Below, in pieces: positions 42,833 to 51,564 of a stretch of 64,000 nucleotides of DNA (position 1 is the first letter of the stretch; every line of letters starts with the position of its first letter). The notes under the pieces were generated by a model. The model made no database searches and had not been told where the DNA came from. It saw nothing but the letters and a program-made list of their open reading frames with translations. A program made the translations under genes and the position numbers. Source of the stretch: JANNNX01 sp031398745 (lineage in GTDB: Bacteria; Actinomycetota; Acidimicrobiia; Acidimicrobiales; CADCSY01); NCBI GenBank assembly GCA_031398745.1, contig JANNNX010000050.1, forward strand, positions 4,327-68,326, given 5' to 3'.

Positions 42833-44521
42833 ATGCCGCCCTCGTTCGCTCTCATCGCCCGTGGCCTCACCCGGTCCTTCGGCCCCGAGGTGGTGCTCGA
42901 CGGGGTCGAGGTCACCGTCGGCCCCCGCTCCCGTATCGGGGTGGTGGGGCCGAACGGCGTGGGCAAGTCGACCCTCCTGCGGCTCCTGGCCGGCGCCGAC
43001 CAACCCGACGCCGGCCGCGTCACCCGCACCCCCCCGGAGCTCCTGGTGGGTCTCCTCCACCAGGAGCCCGAGCGACGGCCCGACGAGAACGTGGATGCCT
43101 TCCTCCGTCGTCGCACCGGGGTCACCGGTGTCGAGGCCGAGCTGGAGCGGGCATCGAGGGCCTTGGCCGGCGACAGTCCCGCCCCCGACGACCGCTCACC
43201 CGACGACCGCTACGCCGACGCCCTCGACGCCTACCTGGCCTCGGGCGCACCCGACCTCGATGCTCGGGTCGGGGCGGTGCTGGTCGAGGTCGGTCTCGGT
43301 CCCGACGTCATCCACACGCCGATGGCCGCGCTGTCCGGCGGTCAGGCGGCCCGGGCCTCGCTAGCCGCCCTGCTCCTCAGCCGCTTCGACGTCTTCCTGC
43401 TCGACGAGCCGACCAACGACCTCGACTTCGACGGCCTGGCCCGGCTCGAGGCATTCCTCGACGACCTGCCCGGCGGGGTGGTCGTGGTGAGCCACGACCG
43501 GGCCTTCCTCGAGCGGACCGTCACCAGCGTCCTGGAGATCGACGAGCACGCCCGGACCAGCACCGAGCACCGAGGAGGCTGGCTGGCCTACCTCGAATCC
43601 CGGGCCACGATGCGCCGCCACGCCGAGGAAGACCACGCGACCTACGTCGCGCAACGATCACGGCTCGAGGATCGGGCCCGCACCCAGCGCCAGTGGGCCG
43701 ACCGGGGCGCTCGCAAGGCGGTGCGCAAGCCGGCCGACGGCGACAAGAACATTCGCCACCGCAACGTGGCGTCCTCGGAGAAGCAGGCGGCCAAGGCCCG
43801 GGCCACCGAACAGGCCATGAACCGCCTGGACGCCGTGGACAAGCCGTGGGAGGGGTGGGACCTACGCCTCAGCTTTGCCACCGCCGCCCGATCGGGCGAC
43901 CTGGTGGCCCAGCTGGTCGGGGCCGTGGTGGCGCTCGGCGACTTCCGTCTCGGACCGGTCGACCTCGAGGTCCGCTGGGCCGAGCGGATCGCCATCGTCG
44001 GCGCCAACGGCGCCGGCAAGACCACCCTGCTGCGGGCCCTCCTCGGCCAGGTCCCCCTCATCGAGGGCCATCGCCGACTCGGCCCGGGGGTCGCCCTCGG
44101 CGAGCTCGCCCAACTCCGGATGGCCGACGCCGAGATGTCCCTGCTCGACGGCTTCCTGGCCGACACCGGCCTCCCGACAGCCGAGGCCCGGTCGCTGCTG
44201 GCCAAGTTCGGGCTGGGCACCGACCACGTCCGGCGGGCGAGCGGCACGCTGTCGCCGGGCGAGCGGACCCGGGCCGTCCTGGCCCGCTTCGCGGCGGTTG
44301 GCGTGAACTGCCTCGTGCTCGATGAACCCACCAACCACCTCGATCTCCCCGCCATCGAGCAGCTCGAAGCGGCCCTCGATGCCTTCGACGCGACGGTCCT
44401 GCTGGTGAGCCACGACCGCCGCCTCCTCGATGCCTTCCGGGCCACCCGGGTCCTGGCCGTGACCGACGGCCAGGTCACCGACCTCGACCCGGCCGCTACC
44501 GTGCCCGGCTGGGCCGGGTGA
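42833..44521 (+). CDS. ABC-F family ATPase
   Basis: A 562-residue soluble protein with two ABC ATPase domains and no membrane part, the layout of ABC-F translation factors (EttA/Uup type). Domain 1 has Walker A GPNGVGKST, signature LSGGQAAR and Walker B FLLDEPTNDLD. A charged linker follows (~260-330, EDRARTQRQWADRGARKAVRKP). Domain 2 has Walker A GANGAGKTT, signature LSPGERTR (Pro in place of the usual Gly) and Walker B LVLDEPTNHLD. ABC-F proteins act at the ribosomal E site; some protect against antibiotics. The ATG is 5 bases after the acidic gene. The specific role is unknown. Confidence 0.95.
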   Translation: MPPSFALIARGLTRSFGPEVVLDGVEVTVGPRSRIGVVGPNGVGKSTLLRLLAGADQPDAGRVTRTPPELLVGLLHQEPERRPDENVDAFLRRRTGVTGVEAELERASRALAGDSPAPDDRSPDDRYADALDAYLASGAPDLDARVGAVLVEVGLGPDVIHTPMAALSGGQAARASLAALLLSRFDVFLLDEPTNDLDFDGLARLEAFLDDLPGGVVVVSHDRAFLERTVTSVLEIDEHARTSTEHRGGWLAYLESRATMRRHAEEDHATYVAQRSRLEDRARTQRQWADRGARKAVRKPADGDKNIRHRNVASSEKQAAKARATEQAMNRLDAVDKPWEGWDLRLSFATAARSGDLVAQLVGAVVALGDFRLGPVDLEVRWAERIAIVGANGAGKTTLLRALLGQVPLIEGHRRLGPGVALGELAQLRMADAEMSLLDGFLADTGLPTAEARSLLAKFGLGTDHVRRASGTLSPGERTRAVLARFAAVGVNCLVLDEPTNHLDLPAIEQLEAALDAFDATVLLVSHDRRLLDAFRATRVLAVTDGQVTDLDPAATVPGWAG

Positions 44522-44552
44522 CATCGAGGTCGCCGGGAGAGGGGGGACCGAC

Positions 44553-45740
44553 GTGACCGAGGTGATCGTCGCCGGTGGCGGCATCGGGGGGCTGACCGCG
44601 GCGGTCGCCCTCGAGCGGGCGGGGTGCCAGGTGACCGTGCTCGAGCAGGCGGGCCAACTCCGAGAGGTGGGTGCCGGCCTGCAGATGGCGCCCAACGCCA
44701 CCCGAGTCTTCGACCGCCTCGGCCTCGCCGAGCCACTGGCCGCCATCGGGACTACCGGCCGCATGGGGGGACTGCGCCGGTGGGACGACGGCAGCCTGCT
44801 GGCCCGGCGCGAGGCCGACGGAGCGACACCGCCGTCGGATGCGCCGCACTACCAGGTGTACCGACCCGACCTGCTCGACGTACTGGTCGGCGCCTTCGAT
44901 CCGGCGCGACTCCTCCTCGGGCGGCGGGTGGCGGCGGTGGTCGACGACGGTCGGAGGGTGGTCGTCACCTGCGACGACGGCACCACGGTCGAGGCCGACG
45001 CGCTGATCGGTGCCGATGGTGTCCACTCCGTGGTCCGCGAGCTGCTGTGGGGTCCCGACCAGGCGCTGTTCTCGGGGCTGGTCGCCTACCGGGGGATCGC
45101 CCCCGTCGATGTCGTCTCCGAGGAGACCCGGGCCGGCGTCGGCTCGACCTGGGTCGGCCCGGAGCGGTACTTCATCACCTACTGGGTGGCCCAGGGCGCC
45201 CTCATGAACTGGGTCGGTTACGTCCGTTCGGACTGGACCGCCGAGTCGTGGTCGCTCGAGGCCACCCTCGAGGAGACCCTGGCCGACTTCGCCGACTTCG
45301 ACGCCCAGGTGGGCCGGATGATCGAGGCCACCCCCCGCCTGATGCGGTGGGGCATCTTCGACCGTGACCCGATGCCGGAGTGGGGCCGGGGGCGGGTCAG
45401 CCTGCTGGGCGACGCCTGCCACCCGATGCAGCCCCACCTCGGCCAGGGGGCGTGCCAGGCGATCGAGGACGGCTATGTGCTCGGTCGGTGCTTCGAGGGG
45501 GTGGCGGCCGACGGCGTCGAGCCCGCCCTCCGCCGCTACGAGGACCTCCGCCGCGACCGCACGGCGCGGGTGCAGCTAGGGGCTCGCTATGTCGGCGCCC
45601 AGCTCCGGCTGGTCGACGGCGACGAGCAGCAAGCCCGCGACGCCCGCATGTCGACCCAGGGTCACGCCGGGATCTTCGACACCACGTGGATCTTCAACCA
45701 CGACCTCGACGACGACCTGGCGGCCACCGCCGAGGTCTGA
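44553..45740 (+). CDS. FAD-dependent monooxygenase (salicylate hydroxylase-like)
   Basis: A 395-residue group A flavoprotein monooxygenase. The FAD-binding Rossmann motif is VIVAGGGIGGLTAAVALERAG at the N-terminus. ALIGADGVHSVVR is the DG motif that contacts FAD and NAD(P)H. VSLLGDACHPMQPHLGQGACQAIEDG is the GD motif binding the ribityl chain. The family hydroxylates aromatic rings. The GTG at 44553 follows the ABC-F stop by 31 bases. A palindromic repeat lies 22 bases downstream of the stop. The substrate is not predictable beyond an aromatic acid. Confidence 0.93.
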   Translation: MTEVIVAGGGIGGLTAAVALERAGCQVTVLEQAGQLREVGAGLQMAPNATRVFDRLGLAEPLAAIGTTGRMGGLRRWDDGSLLARREADGATPPSDAPHYQVYRPDLLDVLVGAFDPARLLLGRRVAAVVDDGRRVVVTCDDGTTVEADALIGADGVHSVVRELLWGPDQALFSGLVAYRGIAPVDVVSEETRAGVGSTWVGPERYFITYWVAQGALMNWVGYVRSDWTAESWSLEATLEETLADFADFDAQVGRMIEATPRLMRWGIFDRDPMPEWGRGRVSLLGDACHPMQPHLGQGACQAIEDGYVLGRCFEGVAADGVEPALRRYEDLRRDRTARVQLGARYVGAQLRLVDGDEQQARDARMSTQGHAGIFDTTWIFNHDLDDDLAATAEV

Positions 45741-45761
45741 CCTCGCGGGCCCGCCCCGCCG

Positions 45762-45806
45762 GCCGGGATGCATGGCTCCCGGAATCCGACCGCCATGCAT
45801 CCCGGC
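45762..45806. repeat. palindromic repeat, copy 3, inverted
   Basis: Perfect 15-base arms GCCGGGATGCATGGC (45762-45776) and GCCATGCATCCCGGC (45792-45806) with a 15-base loop. Read on the minus strand it matches copy 2 (13578-13622) at all but one position of the 39-base core. It lies alone between two convergent genes, 22 bases after the monooxygenase stop, so it could act as a bidirectional terminator. It shows that the family is dispersed in this genome. Confidence 0.9.
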
Positions 45807-45860
45807 TGGAGGGGGTGGGCCAGGCGGGGGGCGCGGGGGGAGCGGGGGCCACCCGAGCGC

Positions 45861-46847
45861 TCAGCCCTCCCGGACCACCTCGCCGGGGGCCTTGTCGACA
45901 CGAAGGCCCTGGTAGGAGGGCTGCCGGATCGTCCCGGTGTGGGTCCACTCGCTGAAGGCGACCTCAGCCACGAGGCGCGGCTCGACGAAGCGACCCCACC
46001 GGCGGACCTCCGACGGGAGCGCCCTCGCCTCGGCGAAGGGCGGGTCGGGTCGGGCCAATGGGTCGAGCAGGCCGTGGAGGCGGTCGAGCTCGGCCCGGGT
46101 GAAGCCGGTGCCGACCCGGCCTGCGTAGCGGAGCGCCCCCGTGGCGTCGTGATACCCGACGAGGAGGGAGCCGAGGGTGCCGGTCCGCCCGCCGGTCCCG
46201 GGCATCCACCCGCCGATCACCAGCTCCTGGCGGGCCCAGTTCTTGACCTTGCGCCACGCCGCCGAGCGCTGCCCGGGGAGGTAGGGCGAGTCGATCTGCT
46301 TGGCCACCAACCCTTCGAGTCCCTGGGCCCGGCTGGCCTCCAGCAGCTCGGCACCCTCACCCAGGTGGTGTGCCGGGACCTGCCACGACGGTCCGGCCAG
46401 CGACAGCCCCTCGAGCAGTCGACGCCGCTCGAGGTAGGCCAGCGCGGTGGTGGACCACCCGTCGAGGAAGAGCAGGTCGAAGATCATGTAGACGATCGGG
46501 GGCCGGGCCCGGCCCCGTTGCTGGAGGAGGCCAAAGCTGGGCCGTCCCTGCTCGTCCAGAGCGACCACCTCGCCGTCGAGGACGGCCTCGGTCGAACCGA
46601 GCTGCGAGCCGAGGGCACCCACCTCGGGGAAGTCGGCGGTGCTGTCGAGGAGCGTCCGGCTCTGGAGTCGCACCCGACCGCCCGCCACCAGAGCGACCAT
46701 CCGAAAGCCGTCCCACTTGATCTCGTAGGCCCACCCCTCGTCGGGCTGGGGCAGCGAGGCCGCGCTCGTGGCCAGCATCGGCGCCAGCGACTCGGGAAGA
46801 GGCTGGCGAGCGGGGTCCGAGCGCGGGTCCACGGGTGGATCATCCAC
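45861..46847 (-). CDS. ATP-dependent DNA ligase, LigC/LigD type
   Basis: A 328-residue ligase. The nucleotidyltransferase domain has the AMP-accepting Lys44 in YEIKWDGFR, motif III DGEVVALDE, IFDLLFLDG, motif IV EGLVAKQ and motif V WRKVKNW. The C-terminal OB-fold (~215-320) has LVGYHD, YAGRVGTGF and the ending VAEVAFSEWT and LRVDK. This is the stand-alone ligase form (LigC) found in Actinobacteria and used in non-essential repair; no Ku or polymerase gene is adjacent. The GTG at 46847 is chosen, about 13 bases after the DUF427 gene's stop; further upstream residues are not conserved. Confidence 0.92.
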   Translation of the reverse strand: MDDPPVDPRSDPARQPLPESLAPMLATSAASLPQPDEGWAYEIKWDGFRMVALVAGGRVRLQSRTLLDSTADFPEVGALGSQLGSTEAVLDGEVVALDEQGRPSFGLLQQRGRARPPIVYMIFDLLFLDGWSTTALAYLERRRLLEGLSLAGPSWQVPAHHLGEGAELLEASRAQGLEGLVAKQIDSPYLPGQRSAAWRKVKNWARQELVIGGWMPGTGGRTGTLGSLLVGYHDATGALRYAGRVGTGFTRAELDRLHGLLDPLARPDPPFAEARALPSEVRRWGRFVEPRLVAEVAFSEWTHTGTIRQPSYQGLRVDKAPGEVVREG

Positions 46848-46860
46848 CGCCGAGGCCGGA

Positions 46861-47634
46861 TCAGCGCGGGCTAGTTCTGGAGAACACGGTCCTGGGGCGC
46901 GCCGCCAGCTCGCCATCGACGAAGAGATCGACCCTCTCGTTGTAGAAGGCGACCAGCCCGGCGATCTTCTGGCTCTCGGCCAGTGGGGTCTTGTAGGTCC
47001 AGAGGGCATCGTCGACCACCCGATCGCCGAGGTCGATGGACCAGTAGCGGGCCGTCCCCTTGTACGGGCAGTGGGTCTCGGTGCTCGACGGGCGGAGCCG
47101 CTCGAGGGCGACGTCGGTGATGGGTAGGTAGTACCGGGGCGGCAGCCCGGTCTCGAAGAGGATGTGAGGCCGGTCGCTCTCGGCCACCACCACCCCGTCG
47201 ATCTCGACCCGCACCCGGCGGGAGCTGGCCAGCACGTCGATCCGGGTATAGGGGCTACGGGGATGGACGAAGACCTCCTCGTCCTCCTCCAGCCAGAGGT
47301 CCATGGCCGCCCACTCCAGGCGGACCAGGCCCCGCAACTCGTCGATAGGCGAGGCCGGGTACCGCAGCGCGGCGTCGAGCGCCACCCGCTCGCCGACGCG
47401 CACGTCGAAGTGCTGGGCGTCCCCCCGGCTCGGCGAGTGCGAGGTGGTCTCGCTGGCCACCAACACCCCGTCGGTCACGTCGGCCACCGGGAAGTAGTAG
47501 GTCGGGTAGTAGGGCACCTCCCACACCAGTGACGGTCTCCGGGTGTCGGCCACGACCTCCCCGCCGAGCAGCGCCCGCACCCGCTTCTGCCCCTCCTCGA
47601 CCCGCACGCGGCCCCGGCCGCTGTCGTCGCTCAT
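46861..47634 (-). CDS. tandem DUF427 protein
   Basis: A 257-residue protein made of two DUF427 repeats. Unit 1 is ~10-125 (VRALLGGEVVADTRRPSLVWEVPYYPTYYFPVADV). Unit 2 is ~140-250 (VEIDGVVVAESDRPHILFETGLPPRYYLPITDV). Each carries the typical Thr-Ser-x-S/H-C-like patch (SETTSHSPSRGDA and SSTETHCPYKGTA) followed by an aspartate-rich strand. Single DUF427 units are usual, so this is a fusion of two. Function is unknown. The gene's stop is 13 bases before the ligase start, in the same direction. Confidence 0.9.
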   Translation of the reverse strand: MSDDSGRGRVRVEEGQKRVRALLGGEVVADTRRPSLVWEVPYYPTYYFPVADVTDGVLVASETTSHSPSRGDAQHFDVRVGERVALDAALRYPASPIDELRGLVRLEWAAMDLWLEEDEEVFVHPRSPYTRIDVLASSRRVRVEIDGVVVAESDRPHILFETGLPPRYYLPITDVALERLRPSSTETHCPYKGTARYWSIDLGDRVVDDALWTYKTPLAESQKIAGLVAFYNERVDLFVDGELAARPRTVFSRTSPR

Positions 47635-47776
47635 CGCTCGTCCTCCACCTCGGCCAGGGCGGGGCGCCGCGGTCCGGGCGCGACAACCGCCGGGACGCAA
47701 ACGCCATTCCCGAGCGTGGCTGGGGACCGGCGCCGCGGGGGTAACCGTGGGAAACCCCCGAGTCGAGGAGGAGCCC

Positions 47777-48745
47777 ATGCGGGTCGTGGTCACCGGAGCT
47801 TCGGGCAACGTCGGCACCAGCGCACTCGACGTCCTCGAAGCCGACGACGAGGTCGACAGCATCGTCGCCGTGTGCCGGCGGCCGCCGCTCGTCGATCAGT
47901 GGACCAAGACCACCTGGAGGGCAGCCGACGTGGGGATCGACGACCTCGGCCCACTGATGGCGGGCGCCGACGCGGTGGTCCACCTGGCCTGGCAGATCCA
48001 GCCGTCCCACGACGCCGACGCGCTGTGGCGGACGAACATCGTCGGCACCACCCGGGTGCTCGACGCGGCGAGGGCCGCCGGGGTCGGGACCTTCGTGCAC
48101 GCCTCCTCGGCCGCCGCGTACTCCCCTCGTCGCCGGGGCGACGAGCGAGTCGACGAGCGGTGGCCCACCGACGGTGTGCCGGTGGTCGCCTACTCCCGGG
48201 AGAAGGCCTACGTCGAGCGCCTGCTCGACGTCGCCGAACTCCGCTACCCCGACCTGCGGGTGGTGCGCCTCCGGCCGGCGTTCGTCCTCAAGCAGGAGGC
48301 GGCGGAAGCGATCCGCACCCACTTCCTCGGACCGCTGGTGCCCCGGGCCACCCTCGGGCGCCTGGCGGTGCGGGCCCTCACCGACGCGCCGGTGCCGCTC
48401 CAGGTCGTCCACAGCGCGGATGTCGGGGCTGCCATCGCCCTGGCCGTGACCGGGAACGCCCGGGGTCCGTTCAACCTCGCGGCCGAGCCGACCCTGGGCC
48501 GCGACGGCGCCCGCTCGGTGCTCTCGCTGGTGCGGCCGGTGGCCGCCGGCACCTGGCACCTGCGCCTCCAACCGACCAGCGGCGGGTGGGTCGACCTACT
48601 GCGGTCGGTGCCGATGCTCGACACCACCCGAGCCACCACCGAGCTCGGCTGGTCGCCGCGCTGGGGCGCCCGGGAGACGGTCGAGGACCTGGTGGCCGGC
48701 CTGCGCCGCGGCGCGGCCGGACCCACCCCCGCTCTCGCCGGCTGA
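47777..48745 (+). CDS. NAD-dependent epimerase/dehydratase family protein
   Basis: A 322-residue extended SDR. The Rossmann motif is RVVVTGASGNVGTSALDVL at the N-terminus. The adjacent DAVVHLAWQ and HASSAAAYSPR are family marks, and the active-site YSREKAY has the Tyr-x3-Lys pattern. The length and the C-terminal WVDLLRSVPMLDTTRA part fit NAD-sugar epimerase relatives. The ATG at 47777 has a strong GAGGAGGAG ribosome site; the longer frame upstream is not conserved. It runs divergently from the DUF427 gene. The substrate is unknown. Confidence 0.93.
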   Translation: MRVVVTGASGNVGTSALDVLEADDEVDSIVAVCRRPPLVDQWTKTTWRAADVGIDDLGPLMAGADAVVHLAWQIQPSHDADALWRTNIVGTTRVLDAARAAGVGTFVHASSAAAYSPRRRGDERVDERWPTDGVPVVAYSREKAYVERLLDVAELRYPDLRVVRLRPAFVLKQEAAEAIRTHFLGPLVPRATLGRLAVRALTDAPVPLQVVHSADVGAAIALAVTGNARGPFNLAAEPTLGRDGARSVLSLVRPVAAGTWHLRLQPTSGGWVDLLRSVPMLDTTRATTELGWSPRWGARETVEDLVAGLRRGAAGPTPALAG

Positions 48746-48792
48746 CCCGGAGGCCTACCCGAGGCCGCCACGCGGTCGCGGGTGTCGGGCGA

Positions 48793-49035
48793 GTGAGCCG
48801 GCCCTACGATCCGGCGGTGGAAGTCGCCGTGTTCGCCGGGCTGGTCGTCGTGTCCGGCCTGATCATCTGGGCAACCCGTTGGGGACCGCTCTCCGGGGTC
48901 GGCCGGTCTGGCCGACCGTCCCTCCTCGCCGCCTTCGGCCGGTTGCTGCTCGGCTCGATGGGCTGGAACCGGCCCCCGAAGTCCGTCGACGACACCGAAG
49001 ACACACCCCCGAGCCAACCAAGGAGTCCGCGATGA
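48793..49035 (+). CDS. small single-helix membrane protein
   Basis: An 80-residue protein with one transmembrane helix near the N-terminus (EVAVFAGLVVVSGLIIWATRW, residues ~10-30), a basic Gly/Ser/Arg stretch, and a Pro/Glu-rich tail. No family was recognised. Its stop shares the ATGA overlap with the start of the VOC gene, which supports translation of both. Function unknown. Confidence 0.65.
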   Translation: MSRPYDPAVEVAVFAGLVVVSGLIIWATRWGPLSGVGRSGRPSLLAAFGRLLLGSMGWNRPPKSVDDTEDTPPSQPRSPR

Positions 49036-49505
49036 CCAGCACCACCCCGGCCCCATCCGGGTACCGCTCGCTGAACGCCTACCTGTGCGTGGCGGGTGCC
49101 GATGCCGCCATCCGCTTCTACTGCGACATCTTCGGCGCCACCGAGCGCATGCGCCTCGATGGGCCCGACGGCACGGTGGGCCACGCCGAGCTCGAGATCG
49201 GCGACAGCGTCCTGATGCTGTCCGACGAGTATCCGGGGATGGCCCAGAAGAGCCCCAAGACCCTGGGAGGCACGCCGGTGAGCCTGAGCGTGTACGTCGA
49301 CGACGTCGACGACGTCTACGCCCGGGCCATCGCCGCCGGCGCCACCTCGGTGCGGGAGGTCGCCGACCAGTTCTACGGCGACCGCAGCGGGCAGGTCCTC
49401 GACCCGTTCGGCCACATCTGGGCCATCGCCACCCACGTCGAGGATGTCGACGCCGAGGAGATGGCCCGCCGAGCCGCCGCGGTCGTCAGCGGCGACAACT
49501 CCTAG
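49032..49505 (+). CDS. VOC family (glyoxalase/PhnB-like) protein
   Basis: A 157-residue vicinal-oxygen-chelate protein with two beta-alpha-beta-beta-beta modules: LNAYLCVAGADAAIRFYCDIFGA and VSLSVYVDDVDDVYARAIAAGA. Positions typical for metal ligands include a His in GHAELEI and the FGHIWAIATH region. The PhnB/YdcE-like subgroup has unknown substrates. The ATG at 49032 overlaps the small membrane protein's stop by 4 bases, so the two form a unit. Confidence 0.9.
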   Translation: MTSTTPAPSGYRSLNAYLCVAGADAAIRFYCDIFGATERMRLDGPDGTVGHAELEIGDSVLMLSDEYPGMAQKSPKTLGGTPVSLSVYVDDVDDVYARAIAAGATSVREVADQFYGDRSGQVLDPFGHIWAIATHVEDVDAEEMARRAAAVVSGDNS

Positions 49506-49545
49506 CCGGCGCGGCTCGGGCCGACGCCCGCCCTGCACCGCGGGC

Positions 49546-50592
49546 TCAGAGAAGCCGGGCGCCGGCCGACGGTCGGACCCGCCAGCCGTCGAGCGGGGCC
49601 CCGGCCTCCACCGCCGCCACCACGCAGCCCCCGAAACCGGCTCCCGTGAGCCGGGCCCCGAGCACGCCGGGGGTCGCCAAGAGGCGCTCGACGGTGTCGT
49701 CGAGGGCGGGCGTCGACACCTCGAAATCGTCCCGGAGGCTGGCGTGGCTGGCCCCGAGCAGGGCTCCGAAGGTCCGCCGGTCGCCGCTCGCCAGGGCGTC
49801 GACTGCGGCCTCGACCCGGGCGTTCTCGCTGAGCACGTGGCGGGCCCGCCGGCGAGCCACGTCGTCGCCGATCGAGGCCAGGTCGGCGACCACCGCGTCG
49901 CGCAGCGGTCCGACGTCGAGCTCGGCCCGGGCCAGCTCGGCCTGGCGCTCGGCGTAGCCCGAGCCGACCAGCGTCCGCGACTGGCCCGAATGCACGACGA
50001 CGATGTCGAGCCCATCGGGCAACCCGACCGGGCGAACGGTGCCGGCCCGAGCGTCGAGCAGCAGCGCGGCGCCGGCCACCCCGGCGGCGCAGGTGAGCTG
50101 GTCGAGGATCCCGGTGGGGACCCCGGTGGCCCGCTGCTCGGCTCGCTGGCAGGCGCGGGCCAGCTCGAGGGGCGAGCCGCCGGCACCTAAAGCCAGGGCC
50201 ACCGCAAGCTCGAGAGCCGCGCTCGACGACAGTCCGGCGCCGACCGGCAGCGTGGTCTGCACCACCCCCACGAGTCCCACCGTGGCCCCGATCTCCTGCG
50301 CCACCGCGGCCACCACGCGCTCCCACCCAGGACCGGTGGCGCCCGGCCCGGGGCCGACAAGCGCCACGGTGGCCGGCGCGGCCTCGACATCGGAACGGAG
50401 CACGATCCGGTCACCTCCCCGGCGAGCGGTGACGGTCGTACCCAGGTCGATGGCCATGGGCAATGCCAATCCGCCGGTGGTGTCGGTGTGGTCGCCGATG
50501 AGGTTGACCCGACCCGGAGACCAGGCGACCACCTCGTCGCCCTCGTCGCCAGTGCTCCCCTGTCGTCGACCCACCCGGCCATGCTCGCTCAT
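49546..50592 (-). CDS. galK: galactokinase
   Basis: A 348-residue GHMP kinase phosphorylating galactose to galactose-1-phosphate. The galactokinase signature GRVNLIGDHTDTTGG (~30-44) is present with Asp in place of the usual Glu in GEHTDY. The ATP-binding GHMP motif LPVGAGLSSSAALE is at ~130, the catalytic segment is GVPTGILDQLTCAAG with the Asp, and the C-terminal motif is LTGAGFGGCVVA. Neither galT nor galE is adjacent. The ATG at 50592 gives a plausible start after a short leader. The divergent TetR gene starts about 95 bases away, so it may control galK. Confidence 0.93.
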   Translation of the reverse strand: MSEHGRVGRRQGSTGDEGDEVVAWSPGRVNLIGDHTDTTGGLALPMAIDLGTTVTARRGGDRIVLRSDVEAAPATVALVGPGPGATGPGWERVVAAVAQEIGATVGLVGVVQTTLPVGAGLSSSAALELAVALALGAGGSPLELARACQRAEQRATGVPTGILDQLTCAAGVAGAALLLDARAGTVRPVGLPDGLDIVVVHSGQSRTLVGSGYAERQAELARAELDVGPLRDAVVADLASIGDDVARRRARHVLSENARVEAAVDALASGDRRTFGALLGASHASLRDDFEVSTPALDDTVERLLATPGVLGARLTGAGFGGCVVAAVEAGAPLDGWRVRPSAGARLL

Positions 50593-50685
50593 CTCGACTC
50601 CCGGGACCTGGGCCGCGCCGGGCCCTACGCTCGCCGGGTCCAGGCGGCCGCAGCCACCGCCGAGAGCGAAAACCCCCGAGGAGCC

Positions 50686-51300
50686 GTGCCCGCACTGGTG
50701 AGAGGTCGAGGGCGCCCCCGCGACCCGAAGGTCGACACCGCCATCCTGGCCACCGCCACCGCGGTGCTGCGGGAGCAGGGTTACGCCGGGCTGTCGATGC
50801 GCGACGTGGCCGACCGCGCCGGTGTCAGCCGGCAGTCGGTCCACCTCCGCTGGGCGACCAAGGACGAGCTGGTCATCGCCGTGCTGCGGCACCACGCCGA
50901 TCAGGTGCCGATCGATCCCCTGGGAACGATCGACGACGCGATCGCCCGCCTTCACGGCGTGGCGGGCCGGGGCGACCTGCCGTTGCTGGCCGGAATCATC
51001 ACCGAGATGCAGCGGAACCCGGCGCTGGCCCAGGCCTACCGAGACGAGATCGAGCGACCCCGCCGGGCCCGCTTCGCCGACCTCCTGCGCCACGCCCAGC
51101 AGCGGGGCGAGCTGGCCACCGACGTCGACCTGGCCCTGCTCTCGGAGGTGCTGCCCGCGCTCATCCTTCGCCGCGCCCTGGTCTCGGGCGAGGAGGTGGG
51201 TGACGCCTACCTCGACCGCATCCGGCGCACGTTCTTCCCCCCGCCGTCGGGTGGTGCCGGACCGGAGGGCAAGGGTCGCGGCTCGCCGGCCGCGCTATAG
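50686..51300 (+). CDS. TetR family transcriptional regulator
   Basis: A 204-residue repressor. The helix-turn-helix (~15-60) reads RGRPRDPKVDTAILATA, MRDVADRAGVSRQSVHLRWATKDELV, and the C-terminal domain is of the AcrR-like TetR_C type (AITEMQRNPALAQAYRDEI-like helix). The GTG at 50686 has GAGG close upstream; the frame stays open to 50488. It is divergent from galK and upstream of an SDR remnant and luciferase-like genes, any of which it might regulate. Confidence 0.9.
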   Translation: MPALVRGRGRPRDPKVDTAILATATAVLREQGYAGLSMRDVADRAGVSRQSVHLRWATKDELVIAVLRHHADQVPIDPLGTIDDAIARLHGVAGRGDLPLLAGIITEMQRNPALAQAYRDEIERPRRARFADLLRHAQQRGELATDVDLALLSEVLPALILRRALVSGEEVGDAYLDRIRRTFFPPPSGGAGPEGKGRGSPAAL

Positions 51301-51343
51301 GGTCCAGCCTGGTCCGTGAAATCGGCGGGGACGGGGGAACTCG

Positions 51344-51542
51344 ATGGAGCTCGGGCTCGAAGGTCGGCGGGCGATCGTCACCGGCAGCACCGGGTGGTGG
51401 GGGCGGTGGGGCTCCCCGGATAGCGGCGGCAGACCCGGCCGACCTGGCCGCCATGATCGTGTTCCTGGCCAGCGACGCCGGGCGGAACGTCAACGGCACC
51501 AACATCCGGGTCGACACCGGCATCGCCGCGTCGATGGCCTGA
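51344..51542 (+). pseudogene. short-chain dehydrogenase remnant with internal deletion
   Basis: Two ends of an SDR gene joined in about 200 bases. The start encodes MELGLEGRRAIVTGST, the beginning of the NAD-binding Rossmann fold including TGxxxGxG. The end, in another frame from about 51433, encodes ADLAAMIVFLASDAG, NVNGTNIRVDTGIAASMA, the typical C-terminus of an SDR ending at the TGA at 51542. Some 180-200 residues between them, including the catalytic YxxxK, are missing. It follows TetR and precedes the luciferase-like pair, so the parent gene probably belonged to that catabolic unit. Confidence 0.85.
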
Positions 51543-51564
51543 GACCCTCGCGACAGGAGACGCC

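Noticed and set aside
12477..45806. CRISPR array built from the palindromic repeats
   Set aside because: Only three copies exist, more than 1 kb to 30 kb apart, with no regular spacers and no cas genes.
45861..46847. Non-homologous end-joining operon
   Set aside because: The ligase is real but no Ku or polymerase domain gene is in the window.
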